DNA of 64,000 bases from Devosia pacifica (GTDB lineage: Bacteria; Pseudomonadota; Alphaproteobacteria; Rhizobiales; Devosiaceae): contig NZ_BMZE01000001.1 in NCBI RefSeq assembly GCF_014652635.1, positions 1,250,051 through 1,314,050 of the forward strand, in the 5' to 3' direction. This document shows, in pieces, positions 8,141 to 17,566 of this stretch. The notes below the pieces were generated by a model. The model worked only from the letters and a program-made list of their open reading frames with translations. It searched no databases and was not told the DNA's origin. The translations under genes were made by a program, and so were the position numbers. Positions within the stretch are counted from its first letter, which is position 1; the number at the start of each line of letters is the position of its first letter.

Positions 8141-10054
8141 GTGGCGCGCTACGCACCGGTCAATTTTTCTGACATCACGCTCAACGGCAAATTCTGGACC
8201 GAACGGCTGGAAACCGTTCTCACTCGCACCATCCCGAGCCAGCACGTAAAGCTCGGCGAAACCGGCATTCTTGAGTCCCTCACCCTGCCCGATCCACCGC
8301 CACCGCTGCGGTTGCCACGCCACGCCAACGGCTTCACCGTGCAGGTGTTCTGGGACAGCGATGTCGGCAAATGGGTCGAGGCCGCGAGCTACGCCCTCGC
8401 CCATCGGCGCGATGAGGATATCGAAGCCAAGATCGACAAGATCGTCGATGACCTCGCCAATGCCCAGGCCGACGATGGCTATCTCAATTGCTGGTACCTC
8501 GGCCGCGAGCCGGACAACCGCTGGACGAACCTGCGCGACAATCACGAGATGTACAACGCAGGCCATCTCCTCGAGGGTGCCATCGCCTATTTTCTCGTGA
8601 CTGGGCGCCGGCGCTTCCTCGACATCATGGAGCGCTATCTCGACCATATCTATGCACGCTTCGGCACCGGCCCCGGCCAGGAACGTGGCTATGGCGGGCA
8701 CGAGGAAATCGAGATCGCCCTGATGAAGCTCTATCATCTGACCGGCGAGAAGAAGCACCTCGATTTCTGCATCTACCTGATCGATGAGCGTGGTCGTCAG
8801 CCGCACTATTACGACATTGAACGGGAGCGGCGCGAAGCGCGCAATGGCGGTGTCGACACGCAGCGCTACTCGTTCAAGGACTATGAGTATTCACAAAGCC
8901 ACAAGCCGGTGCGCGAGCAGGACAAGGTCGTCGGCCACGCCGTGCGCGCTATGTACCTTTATACGGCAATGGCAGACCTCGCGGCCGAGATCGAAGACGA
9001 AGCGCTTAAGCGCGCGTGCGAGACGCTGTGGAAGGACGTGATGGAAACCAAGATGTATGTGACGGCGGGCCTTGGCCCCTCGGCACATAACGAGGGCTTC
9101 ACCCATGATTTCGACCTGCCCAACCAGACGGCCTACGCCGAAACCTGCGCTTCAGTCGCCCTCATTTTCTGGGCGCAGAAGATGCTGCACCTCGACCTCG
9201 ACGGGCAATATGCGGACATTCTCGAACTGGCCCTGTTCAACGGTGCCCTGAGTGGCCTGAGCCGCGACGGGACAAGCTACTTTTACGCCAACCCGCTCGA
9301 GAGTGACGGCACGCCGGAGCGCTGGGATTGGCACATGTGCCCGTGCTGCACCATGAACGTGTCTCGCCTCGTGGCCTCTGTCGGCGGATATTTCATCTCA
9401 CGGGCCGATGATGGCGTCGCCTTCCACCTCTATGGCGGGTCGGAAACAACGCTCGACCTGGCCGGCACACAGGTAGAGCTTTCCGAGAACTCGAACTACC
9501 CGTGGTCCGGCGATATCGAGATTGCTGTCGACCCTGCCGAGCAGGCGGAATTCACCGTCAACCTGCGCATCCCGGGATGGTGCCACGATGCCAGCGTCAC
9601 CGTGAATGGCGAAACCGTCGACGCAAAAGCCGCATCCAAAGGCTACCTCGCTATCCGCCGCACCTGGCAGGCAGGAGACCAGATCACGCTGTCGCTGCCG
9701 ATGCCGCCGGTTAAACTCTACGCGCACCCGCATGTCATCATGGACGCGGGGCGCGTCGCCCTCAAACGCGGACCGCTTGTCTACTGCATTGAGGAGGCCG
9801 ACAACGCCGGCGGCTGGGTGCAGCGCTTCAAGCTGCCACGCGACGCCGATCTCGAGGCGGCGACGCGCGCCGATCTGTTCGATGGCATCGTCACGCTGAA
9901 ATCGAAAGCACTCGAAATCAACGAAGGCGACTGGCGCACTCTCTACCGCACACGCCCGCCGCAGGAATCCGAGAGCGAGGTGACGGCGATCCCCTATTAT
10001 CTCTGGGCGAACCGCGGCAAGGGCACGATGCTGGTCTGGGTCCCCGAAGCCTGA
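8141..10054 (+). CDS. GH127 beta-L-arabinofuranosidase
   Basis: A 637-residue glycoside hydrolase family 127 (DUF1680) protein starting at GTG after GGGAGGAAACC. Residues match the characterised Bifidobacterium HypBA1 pattern: a candidate acid/base Glu318 (in HNEGFTHDFD), Glu334 and Cys336 (YAETCA) as zinc ligands, and Cys400-Pro-Cys402-Cys403, where Cys402 would be the unusual cysteine nucleophile. The Glu-to-Glu spacing of 16 equals that of HypBA1. No signal peptide is visible, so cleavage is cytoplasmic after import. It is the last gene of the sugar operon, and its product probably releases L-arabinose or a related sugar for the dehydrogenase and isomerase encoded upstream. Confidence 0.92.
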   Translation: MARYAPVNFSDITLNGKFWTERLETVLTRTIPSQHVKLGETGILESLTLPDPPPPLRLPRHANGFTVQVFWDSDVGKWVEAASYALAHRRDEDIEAKIDKIVDDLANAQADDGYLNCWYLGREPDNRWTNLRDNHEMYNAGHLLEGAIAYFLVTGRRRFLDIMERYLDHIYARFGTGPGQERGYGGHEEIEIALMKLYHLTGEKKHLDFCIYLIDERGRQPHYYDIERERREARNGGVDTQRYSFKDYEYSQSHKPVREQDKVVGHAVRAMYLYTAMADLAAEIEDEALKRACETLWKDVMETKMYVTAGLGPSAHNEGFTHDFDLPNQTAYAETCASVALIFWAQKMLHLDLDGQYADILELALFNGALSGLSRDGTSYFYANPLESDGTPERWDWHMCPCCTMNVSRLVASVGGYFISRADDGVAFHLYGGSETTLDLAGTQVELSENSNYPWSGDIEIAVDPAEQAEFTVNLRIPGWCHDASVTVNGETVDAKAASKGYLAIRRTWQAGDQITLSLPMPPVKLYAHPHVIMDAGRVALKRGPLVYCIEEADNAGGWVQRFKLPRDADLEAATRADLFDGIVTLKSKALEINEGDWRTLYRTRPPQESESEVTAIPYYLWANRGKGTMLVWVPEA

Positions 10055-10085
10055 CGCCGAGGCGGGCTTAGCACTTCTTGAAGCC

Positions 10086-10125
10086 GGGGCCGAAGGTGCG
10101 TGATGCGCCTTCGGCCCCCTCTTTT
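10086..10125 (+). terminator. Rho-independent terminator of the sugar operon
   Basis: GGGGCCGAAGG and CCTTCGGCCCC form an 11-base-pair stem with a short loop, followed by CTCTTTT. It lies about 30 bases after the GH127 stop codon. Confidence 0.88.
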
Positions 10126-10217
10126 CATCAACCCTGTCGCCGCGTCTCCTTGGGCGGGACTTTGCGAAGGTGCTGTGATAGTGCTGGCGCCTCCCGACTG
10201 CAGCCTTCGGAGGATGA

Positions 10218-10991
10218 ATGCCTGCCCCACTCGCAGATGGCGAGCGCGTTGCCATTATGTCCGATATTCATGGAAACCTCACGGCGCTTGAAGCGGTCCT
10301 TGCGCATATCCGTGCGTCCGGCATTTCCAGAATCTTCAACCTCGGCGATCTTGTAGGCAAGGGACCGAACTCTGCTGCAGTGGTCGATCGCTGCCGTGAG
10401 GTGTGCGAAATGACAGTTCAGGGCAATTGGGACGCAGACATGGCAAACCCTGCCAGGACCGGCTGGGCCTCTGGCAACTGGCACCGCAAGCAGTTGGGCG
10501 ACGAACGCCTCGAATACCTCGCGAACCTTCCCGGCACGTTCGATTTCATGGTCAGCGGCAGGCAGGCTCGCCTGTTCCATGCCAGCGAAAGAGGCATCTT
10601 CGAAAGGGTTCATGCCACGGCGCCACGTGAGCAGTTGCGGGACATGTTCCGCAACACTCCCTTTACCGGGCCAGGCCCGGAGCCGGTGATCGTCGGCTAT
10701 GGCGATATCCATACCCCGTATGTTGTCAACTTTGGCGGGCACACGCTGTTCAATGTCGGAAGCGTTGGTAATCCGCTAGACATGCCGCTCGCCTGCTATG
10801 CTGTTCTTGAGGGCCGGCTTGGTGATCCTGCGCCCGCGCTATTCTCGGTCAACCTCGTACACCTCCCCTACGACATCGAGGCGGAAATCGGCCTCGCGCA
10901 ATCGAGCGGCATGCCGCATCAGGAGCAATACGCGCACGAGCTCCGCACGGCAGAGTATCGCAGGCGTGCCGGAGCAGCCCCAGCCGTCTAG
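10218..10991 (+). CDS. Metallophosphoesterase (YfcE/MJ0936-like)
   Basis: A 257-residue calcineurin-like phosphoesterase. Metal-binding motifs appear in order: D-x-H (MSDIHGNLTAL, about residue 15), GDLVGKGP, QGNWDAD in place of the usual GNHD/GNCD, and VGYGDIHTPYV with NVGSVGNP, typical of the YfcE subgroup. GGAGG lies just before the ATG. It probably hydrolyses a phosphodiester or small phosphate ester in the cytoplasm; the substrate is unknown. It stands alone after the sugar operon terminator and before the TetR gene. Confidence 0.88.
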   Translation: MPAPLADGERVAIMSDIHGNLTALEAVLAHIRASGISRIFNLGDLVGKGPNSAAVVDRCREVCEMTVQGNWDADMANPARTGWASGNWHRKQLGDERLEYLANLPGTFDFMVSGRQARLFHASERGIFERVHATAPREQLRDMFRNTPFTGPGPEPVIVGYGDIHTPYVVNFGGHTLFNVGSVGNPLDMPLACYAVLEGRLGDPAPALFSVNLVHLPYDIEAEIGLAQSSGMPHQEQYAHELRTAEYRRRAGAAPAV

Positions 10992-11031
10992 CCGCAAATC
11001 TTGCTCCCTGGCGCTTGAACGGTACAAATCG

Positions 11032-11048
11032 CGTGATATCTTGTCACG
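11032..11048. promoter_or_regulatory. Inverted repeat directly before the TetR gene
   Basis: CGTGATATCTTGTCACG has five-base arms CGTGA/TCACG around a seven-base spacer and ends immediately before the ATG at 11049. This is a plausible autoregulatory operator, but short arms like these can arise by chance. Confidence 0.3.
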
Positions 11049-11654
11049 ATGTCAAGTCATACAATCGATACCAAGAAGAAGATTCTGGAAGCAGCATGGC
11101 AGCTGCTCGAGGCCGGTGGCGGTGCCGGCGTGCGCATGTCGGATATTGCAAAGGCCGCCGGGATCAGCCGGCAGGCTGTCTATCTGCACTATCCCAATCG
11201 CGCCGATCTGCTGATGGCCACCACACGCTATCTGGATGAGGTCAAAAATGTCGACATGCGTCTCGCCGCAAGCCGCGCCGCCACCAGCGGACGGGAACGG
11301 CTCGATGCGTTTATCGAAGCGTGGGGCAACTACATTCCCGAAATCTACGGTGTTGGCAAAGCCCTCATGGCGATGCAGGATTCGGACGATGAGGCCAGGC
11401 GAGCCTGGGATGACCGCATGCGCGCCGTACGTGACGGCTGCGCGGCAGCCGTCAGCGCTATCAAAGCGGATGGCGATCTGGCCGACGGGTTGACCTCTGA
11501 CAACGGCACCGATCTGCTTTGGATGCTTCTCAGCGTCCGCAACTGGGAGCATCTCCGGCACCAGTGCGGCTGGAGCCAGAAGGATTATATTAGCGGGATC
11601 ACCGCTTTGGCGCGCAACGCACTGCTAAAGCCAAAAGCCTTCGCTTCATACTGA
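11049..11654 (+). CDS. TetR-family transcriptional regulator
   Basis: A 201-residue regulator. The helix-turn-helix reads MSDIAKAAGISRQAVYLHYP (about residues 28-47), preceded by the usual first helix (TKKKILEAAWQLLEAGG). The C-terminal two thirds is the variable ligand-binding helical domain; a Trp and His near the C-terminus (RNWEHLRHQCGW) could line the pocket. It stands alone between a phosphoesterase and a small unknown gene, so its regulon is not evident. Confidence 0.9.
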   Translation: MSSHTIDTKKKILEAAWQLLEAGGGAGVRMSDIAKAAGISRQAVYLHYPNRADLLMATTRYLDEVKNVDMRLAASRAATSGRERLDAFIEAWGNYIPEIYGVGKALMAMQDSDDEARRAWDDRMRAVRDGCAAAVSAIKADGDLADGLTSDNGTDLLWMLLSVRNWEHLRHQCGWSQKDYISGITALARNALLKPKAFASY

Positions 11655-11742
11655 AGGTTCGTCCTATTTCGTACAAATGATAAAGGACTGAAACCACAAT
11701 GAGAATTGGGAAGTTGTCTCGCCAATAGACTGGAGGCAACAC

Positions 11743-11937
11743 ATGAACGTCACCTGGACGGTCCTCACACAGCAACAACGCATGGCACTGCGTGTCCTTG
11801 AAACGGATACGGCCTCCACACTCGAGCGGGAACTCGGCGAACAGCTTCGAAATCTCGGCTTGGCAGAAAGCGCCGGCCCTGCTGTCACCATCAGTCCGCT
11901 CGGTCGCGCCATCATCCCGACGACACTCGCGGATTGA
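11743..11937 (+). CDS. Small protein of unknown function (64 aa)
   Basis: A 64-codon frame with a good ribosome site (CTGGAGGCAACAC) before the ATG. The protein is mostly helical in character (LEREXLGEQLRNLGL-like pattern, residues 25-40) and ends in a short strand/turn segment (TISPLGRAIIPTTLAD) resembling the wing of a small winged-helix fold. No family is recognised. It is just upstream of the MscS-type channel gene. Confidence 0.55.
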   Translation: MNVTWTVLTQQQRMALRVLETDTASTLERELGEQLRNLGLAESAGPAVTISPLGRAIIPTTLAD

Positions 11938-12008
11938 GCAAGATCCCCGGACCGGCAGCTTGTTCAGCCTCAAAGGGAACAGAGGGTAGAATATCGCGTT
12001 CTGCCCAA

Positions 12009-13421
12009 ATGCTCGTAATCCTCTCAAAGTCCTGCACCAGTTTGCTCTGCAGGGCTTTTTTATTCGCGGTGTTCGCCGCGCTTATGAGCATATATCAAGC
12101 CTCGGCGCAGGAATTGCCCGCAGAGCCGGTGAATGAAGCCGTTACCGTCGCTGGCCCCGTCCCCGTCGATGCCGATGTCTCCGATGCCGCCATCGCCCAA
12201 CGTATAACCGATATAATGCAATCGACAGGCTGGTACCGGTCGGTCGTGATCGATGTTCAACAAGGCGTTGTCATCATCGATGGGGTGAGCGAAACCGCAG
12301 CGCACCGAGCCTGGGCCACGTCGCTTGCCGAAAACATGGAAGGCAGCATCGCGGTCGTCAATCGCCTGGAACTCGCCGCCGACTTCGCATCAACCATCGA
12401 CCGGGCCCAGACAGAATTCACCCGCCTTGCCCGCAGCGCACTGCAGACCCTTCCCATCATCGTCCTCGGTATCGCGATCATTGCCGGCGCATGGCTGCTC
12501 GCGGCGTTGATTGCGCGGATATCGCGCCGGTTGCTGGAGCAGCGGATACCCTCGCCCCTCCTGCGCGGTGTAGTGGTGCGCGTCATCTCAATTCCCGTAT
12601 TCTTGCTGGGGCTGTACTTCGTCCTTCAGATTGCCGGGTTGACGCGCCTTGCGGTTACGCTTCTCGGCGGCACCGGCCTCGTAGGCATCATCGTCGGCTT
12701 CGCTTTTCGCGATATTGCCGAAAACTTCCTCGCCAGTCTGTTGCTTAGCGTGCGCAACCCCTTCAGCACCGGAGATCTCATCGAGGTTGCCGGGGAAACC
12801 GGGATTGTCGCAAACCTCAACACCAGAAGCACGGTGCTGCTGACGCTTGACGGCAATCACGTGCAAATCCCCAACGCCGCAGTGTTCAAGAGCACCATCA
12901 AGAACTACTCCAGCACACCGACGCGGCGCGCTGAATTCTTACTCGGCATCGGCTATGATTCATCCGTCGCCCAAGCGCAGCTTCTGATCACCGAAATCCT
13001 GAACCAGCACCCGGCGGTTCTCGACACCCCGGAGCCGCTTGTTCTGGTCGACCAGCTTGGCGACGCGACCGTCAACATCCGGGTCAGCTACTGGTTTGAC
13101 AGCCGCACCTATTCCCCCGCCAAGACCAATTCGGCCCTGCTGCGCCTCTCCAAGAACGCCTTGCTGAAGGCTGGCATCGAACTGCCGGACCCCGCGCGCG
13201 AAGTCGTCTTTCCCAAAGGCGTGCCGATCGTATCGATGGATAACGACGCTCCTCCACCATCCACGACGCCTGCTCAAACCGCTCGCCTCGTTCCCGACGA
13301 TGCCAGCGAAACCGATGATGCGACCGCGGGTGAGGGCAACCTCACCAATGAGACCACCGAAGTGCGCGACCAGTCCCGCGGCGAGGTGATCGAAGCATCC
13401 GAAAACCTGCTGAAAAAATAA
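12009..13421 (+). CDS. BON-domain mechanosensitive channel (MscS family)
   Basis: A 470-residue protein. A signal peptide or first membrane segment (CRAFLFAVFAALMSIYQASA) is followed by a periplasmic BON domain (about residues 45-120, with VVIDVQQGVVIIDGVSET), two membrane helices, and the MscS pore helix and beta domain (LLGGTGLVGIIVGFAFRDIA, then NLNTRSTVLLTLDGNHVQIP). The acidic C-terminal tail is probably disordered. The frame opens earlier at TTG 11934, overlapping the preceding gene; ATG 12009 is preferred because the signal sequence then lies at the N-terminus. It likely releases solutes on osmotic downshift. Confidence 0.87.
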   Translation: MLVILSKSCTSLLCRAFLFAVFAALMSIYQASAQELPAEPVNEAVTVAGPVPVDADVSDAAIAQRITDIMQSTGWYRSVVIDVQQGVVIIDGVSETAAHRAWATSLAENMEGSIAVVNRLELAADFASTIDRAQTEFTRLARSALQTLPIIVLGIAIIAGAWLLAALIARISRRLLEQRIPSPLLRGVVVRVISIPVFLLGLYFVLQIAGLTRLAVTLLGGTGLVGIIVGFAFRDIAENFLASLLLSVRNPFSTGDLIEVAGETGIVANLNTRSTVLLTLDGNHVQIPNAAVFKSTIKNYSSTPTRRAEFLLGIGYDSSVAQAQLLITEILNQHPAVLDTPEPLVLVDQLGDATVNIRVSYWFDSRTYSPAKTNSALLRLSKNALLKAGIELPDPAREVVFPKGVPIVSMDNDAPPPSTTPAQTARLVPDDASETDDATAGEGNLTNETTEVRDQSRGEVIEASENLLKK

Positions 13422-13434
13422 TGGTCTGGAAAAG

Positions 13435-13456
13435 CCGAAGACGCTGCGCGTCTCGG
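13435..13456 (+). terminator. Hairpin after the mechanosensitive channel gene
   Basis: AGACGC and GCGTCT pair around a three-base loop, with outer CCG/CGG pairs after a bulged A. It begins 13 bases after the stop codon. No clear U-run follows, so it is a weak terminator candidate. Confidence 0.4.
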
Positions 13457-13586
13457 TGTTTGAGCTCTGAATTAATCGATCGTCCATCCCGAAATGCGAC
13501 ACTTGGCCAGAACTCAAGGCAATAAGAGTTAGCGAAAGTACCGCGCTCCCGACGAATTCGTCAGCGCATAACTGTAGGCGACGCAC

Positions 13587-15548
13587 ATGCTCGATTGGTT
13601 GGCCCGCTTCCTTACGGCCAAGTCATCAGACACTCTGGTTGTCTCTCAGGTCGAGGCCCTCAAGCACCGCGTGCCGATCCTTTACGCCGTGCTCGGCGTA
13701 AATACCTTTGCCTTGGCCATCACGCATTTTCGCGATGTGCCCCATCTCATCAGCGTGTATCCCCCGGCGGTGGCGATCCTGCTGATGTCGCTTCGGTCCA
13801 TACAGTGGTTCCGTCTGAAAGATGCGGCGCCGCCCCCGCACGAGGCGCGGCGGCGGATTACGCAGACAACGCTGCTGACGGCGTTGTTATCGGTCGCTCT
13901 TATGGCCTGGTCCAGTGTGATGTATCTGCACCCTGGTGCAGCGGGTGCAAGCGGCATCGGTATCGATCGAAACGGCCATACGGTTCTGTTTGTCGGGATA
14001 ACTGTCGTCTCATGCATCGTCTTGCTGATGCATGTGCGCGTAACGGCGCTACTGACCACCCTGATCGTCATACCACCTTTCTGCCTGGTGCTGGCCGCCC
14101 ACGGCTCGCAGGTGGAATTGGCCGTTTCCATGAATCTGGTTCTCGTTGCTGCGGCACTGACTTATGTCACCGTGGTATTTTCGCGGGATTTTGCACATCT
14201 CGTTGAATCGCGCGCCGCAATGGACGAGATGTACTCGCGCCAGAAGCACCTGGCCTCGACCGATCCACTGACCCAGTTGGACAACCGACGCCGCTTCAAC
14301 GACCAATTGAACGAAGCCTTGAAAACCGGCCAGCCTTGCGCGGTGCTGCTTCTCGACCTCGATGGCTTCAAGATGCTCAACGATGCCCACGGCCATGCCG
14401 TCGGCGATCGTGTTCTTCGGGTGATTGCTGAACGGCTTGTCGAGGTCAGCCAGGGCGAGGACGCGCTCTCCATCGCACGCATGGGGGGTGATGAATTCGC
14501 GATCCTTCGTTCGCGTCCACCGGATGCCCTCGAACTTTATAACTATGCCGAGCGGATCATCCGGCAATGCAAGCTCCCGATGAAGGATGCGGGATTGACG
14601 GTCAGCGTCGGCGTTTCTGTCGGCGTGAGTGAAATCCGCAGTTCGGATTTCGCGGAGAGCCCCAGCAGCCACATCGAGCGTGCCGATTTCGCTCTTTTTT
14701 ATGCCAAGCAGTCGGGTCGCGGCCGCGTCGAGTTCTATACCCCCGAGCACGAGAGCAAGATCCGGCGCACGGCGATTGTCGAGCAGGCGCTCAAGAACGC
14801 TGATCTCGATCAGGAAATTTCCATTGCCTTCCAGCCGGTATACAGTGCCAAGACCCTCAATCTGCAGGCATTCGAGGCTCTGGCCCGTTGGCACAACCCC
14901 TCTCTCGGGCAGGTAGCACCGGATGAATTCATACCGCTCGCCGAGCGATGCGGGGCGGTTCACCGGATCACCTGCGCGGTGTTGCACAAGTGTTTGCGCG
15001 AAGCCGGATCCTGGCCTGAAGAGGTCGGGCTCAAGGTGAACCTGTCGATCTATGACCTGTCCTCACGCGAGCAGATGCATCGCCTGCTCGCCATCATCGA
15101 GGACTCCGGCATCTGCGGGGCACGCCTGACGTTTGAAGTGACGGAGACCGCATTCAGCAACCAGCTCGATGCCGTTCGCGACTCGCTCGAAACGCTGCGC
15201 GCCCTTGGCTGCAGCATTGCCATCGATGATTTCGGCACCGGCTACTCGAGCTTGAATGCGCTGCATCTGTTCCGACCGGACATGATCAAGATCGATCGAA
15301 GCTTCGTCGCCCGCCTCGGCAGTACCGATGAGGGCCGCGCAATGATCAGGACCATCATCGAAATGTCGCACAATCTCGGCGCCAGCGCGCTCGCTGAAGG
15401 CATTGAAGACGAAGCGCAGTGCCGCGCTCTGATGGCCCTCGGCTGCGACGCGCTGCAAGGCTACTGGTTCTCCCGCCCCGTAGCGGCGGCGCATGCACAT
15501 AGTCTCGCATCTGCTACCGGTGCGCCCCGTGTGGCGGGTAATGGCTGA
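13587..15548 (+). CDS. Membrane-anchored GGDEF-EAL cyclic-di-GMP protein
   Basis: A 653-residue protein with about five or six hydrophobic segments in the first 210 residues (MASE-like sensor region), a diguanylate cyclase domain (about 225-400) and a phosphodiesterase domain (about 410-640). The cyclase active-site loop is intact (RMGGDEF, Gly300-Phe304). No RxxD inhibitory site is visible five residues before it. The EAL motif is intact (FEALARW, Glu430-Leu432) with the downstream metal motif IDDFGTGYSSL. Both activities are therefore possible. It lies about 900 bases upstream of curlin-type genes, and c-di-GMP controls curli in enterobacteria, so a link is plausible but unproven. Confidence 0.93.
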   Translation: MLDWLARFLTAKSSDTLVVSQVEALKHRVPILYAVLGVNTFALAITHFRDVPHLISVYPPAVAILLMSLRSIQWFRLKDAAPPPHEARRRITQTTLLTALLSVALMAWSSVMYLHPGAAGASGIGIDRNGHTVLFVGITVVSCIVLLMHVRVTALLTTLIVIPPFCLVLAAHGSQVELAVSMNLVLVAAALTYVTVVFSRDFAHLVESRAAMDEMYSRQKHLASTDPLTQLDNRRRFNDQLNEALKTGQPCAVLLLDLDGFKMLNDAHGHAVGDRVLRVIAERLVEVSQGEDALSIARMGGDEFAILRSRPPDALELYNYAERIIRQCKLPMKDAGLTVSVGVSVGVSEIRSSDFAESPSSHIERADFALFYAKQSGRGRVEFYTPEHESKIRRTAIVEQALKNADLDQEISIAFQPVYSAKTLNLQAFEALARWHNPSLGQVAPDEFIPLAERCGAVHRITCAVLHKCLREAGSWPEEVGLKVNLSIYDLSSREQMHRLLAIIEDSGICGARLTFEVTETAFSNQLDAVRDSLETLRALGCSIAIDDFGTGYSSLNALHLFRPDMIKIDRSFVARLGSTDEGRAMIRTIIEMSHNLGASALAEGIEDEAQCRALMALGCDALQGYWFSRPVAAAHAHSLASATGAPRVAGNG

Positions 15549-16460
15549 GCTCCGGCCAAAACTAGGTGACCATCGGCAACCGATCGGCTTTTCTTAGTTC
15601 GGCCCATATTCCGGGTCGCCGACACAGAGCAGTAGAAGCAGCGCGAACGGCGCGCAGATCGAGGATTTCAGCCACGGCCTGATCGTCGAAACCACTAACC
15701 CATCCACATTTTTAGCCGTCTGCAACCGCCAGAAGATGCAGGATCTGTGCAGCCGCGCCGGCTTCAAGACAGACATAGCGCGCACCGCGGCTGCCATAGC
15801 GTGGTTGGTCGGCAAATGCTGGTTGCCGCTACGCGGGCAACACCGCGCGTCTTGACCCACGAAGCGCTCCCCTTGCTTGCGACCTGCGGCAGAGAGACGG
15901 CGCTTCAACTGTTTTGCTCAGGAAACTAGACAGCCCTTCATAGCGTGGATCGTGCCACGGCGGGTTTCGCAGCCTCTCTAGCAGAGCCCGATAAGTACTT
16001 GCACTAATGCATCTTACAAGTAAGGCCAGCTGTGTTCCGCGCCTGTAATAAACCTTCGGCGCACAGTATAACCGGCCCGCGAAATTAAGGTTACTCGGAA
16101 CACTTCTGGCGTTGTTCTGAATCCGAGTTGACTCCAAGCCCCGTAAAACCGTAAACAAATAGTTAAGGCGACGGGCAGGCTTGGAGTGGAAACCCGCGCG
16201 CCTCAGGGAAGAACGAGGGCAACGAAACATTCTAGTTCAGCCCCTGCCTGCGCTCAGCACTGCTGGCGCAGGAACGGGAGAGCTTTGTCCAATCGCTGGA
16301 GCGGCGGCTAGCGAGCGGCACTTAAGGTCTTCAGGCAGCCAATCAAGAGGCAGGTTGCCGACCCACTCCGCCTTCCGTCCGGCCCAAGGCCGCATGGGAG
16401 CTTCGACCTTCAACCCCAGGCTGTTGAGCCTCGGAACAGAAAACGACAGGGATTGAAACC
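15549..16460. other. 912-base spacer before the curli-type locus, no gene assigned
   Basis: Several open frames of 60-130 codons overlap on both strands, none with a good ribosome site or a recognisable domain. A short GATCGG-rich stem followed by CTTTTCTT (about 15570-15594) may terminate the GGDEF-EAL gene. The last 200 bases presumably hold the promoter of the first curlin gene; no clear promoter consensus was identified. Confidence 0.4.
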
Positions 16461-17486
16461 ATGACGACCTTCAAGAAAAGCCTCTTGGCCGCCACCGCAT
16501 TCACGCTGATGACTGGTGCAGTTTTTGCTCAGGGCAATGTCGCCAACACCACTCAGACCGGCGATAGAAACAACATTACAATTACGCAAAGAGGATTTGG
16601 CAGCGAGGGACAGACTGCCCGGTCCAACGTCGAAGGTGACCATAATACCGTTGAGATAAGGCAGGGACGCACAAGCGCTCAAGCTGGTACTAATAATTTC
16701 GCCAAGCTGCAGATCGACAGTCTAGGCGGTGCATCGAGCGACCACAACACAATCACAATTCTTCAGGACGTGAGCGGTGTCGAAAACTCCAAGGCCGTTC
16801 TAAGCATTGTCGGTGATTGGAATGAAGTCGACACGAATCAGAAGTTCGGACGGCATGAGCTTTCAGTCACCATCGGTACATCGTCAGCCGAGAGCGATTA
16901 CAACGACGTCGATATCGTTCAGAACGAACGACGTAATGACTCGAAAGTCACGGTCGACGGGGCGCATAACGTTGCGAACGTTGCGCAGGAATCGGACGAC
17001 AACACTGTTAGGCTTGAGATCGACGGTTCGAACAACGACGTGGCAATAAGGCAAGATGGACAAAATGGCAGTAACACGGGTGATAACAGAGCGCTAGCAT
17101 ACATCGTAGGCAACCATAACGAGGGGACCATCAACCAGGTCGGTGAACTCAACTCTGTGAAGCTAGAAATCGGAGCCGCCTCTGTCAGCTCGTATAATGA
17201 GTTCGACTTTGATCAGGTGGATGACGGGAACTCAATCGTTGCGAATATCGATGGGCAGCAGAACGACGCGATCATCTACCAGAATGGTCTCGGTAACTAT
17301 GCCTCGTTGTTCCAAGATGGCTCGTACAATCTAGCTGATATCTCGCAGATTGGTGATCTGAACGACGCTATGGTCTCTCAGACGGGACATTGGAACGAAG
17401 CCTACGTCTCACAGACTGGTAACTCCAACACTGCCAACGTTACCCAGGATGGCTACGGCAACATCGCCAATGTAACTCAAGACTAA
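16461..17486 (+). CDS. Curlin-repeat amyloid subunit (CsgA/CsgB-like)
   Basis: A 341-residue secreted protein. The signal peptide is MTTFKKSLLAATAFTLMTGA with cleavage after VFAQ. The rest is built of curlin-type strands with regularly spaced Asn and Gln: early repeats are irregular (NVANTTQTGDRNNITITQRG), and residues about 260-341 are very regular 11-residue units such as GDLNDAMVSQT, GHWNEAYVSQT and GNSNTANVTQD. Base composition is less GC-rich than neighbouring genes, partly because of Asn codons. E. coli CsgA is about 150 residues, so this is more than twice as long. It probably forms the main extracellular fibre exported by CsgG. Confidence 0.88.
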   Translation: MTTFKKSLLAATAFTLMTGAVFAQGNVANTTQTGDRNNITITQRGFGSEGQTARSNVEGDHNTVEIRQGRTSAQAGTNNFAKLQIDSLGGASSDHNTITILQDVSGVENSKAVLSIVGDWNEVDTNQKFGRHELSVTIGTSSAESDYNDVDIVQNERRNDSKVTVDGAHNVANVAQESDDNTVRLEIDGSNNDVAIRQDGQNGSNTGDNRALAYIVGNHNEGTINQVGELNSVKLEIGAASVSSYNEFDFDQVDDGNSIVANIDGQQNDAIIYQNGLGNYASLFQDGSYNLADISQIGDLNDAMVSQTGHWNEAYVSQTGNSNTANVTQDGYGNIANVTQD

Positions 17487-17566
17487 TTGGCAATATCCAA
17501 GGCGATCGGCTTCTCGGCCGATCGCCACAACTCGATCATTCGTCTTGCGCAGCCATGGGTGTGGAC

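Noticed and set aside
15594..16230. Minus-strand frames in the spacer before the curlin genes
   Set aside because: Segments such as TYRALLERLRNPPWHDPRYE looked protein-like but match no family I can name and lack a ribosome site.
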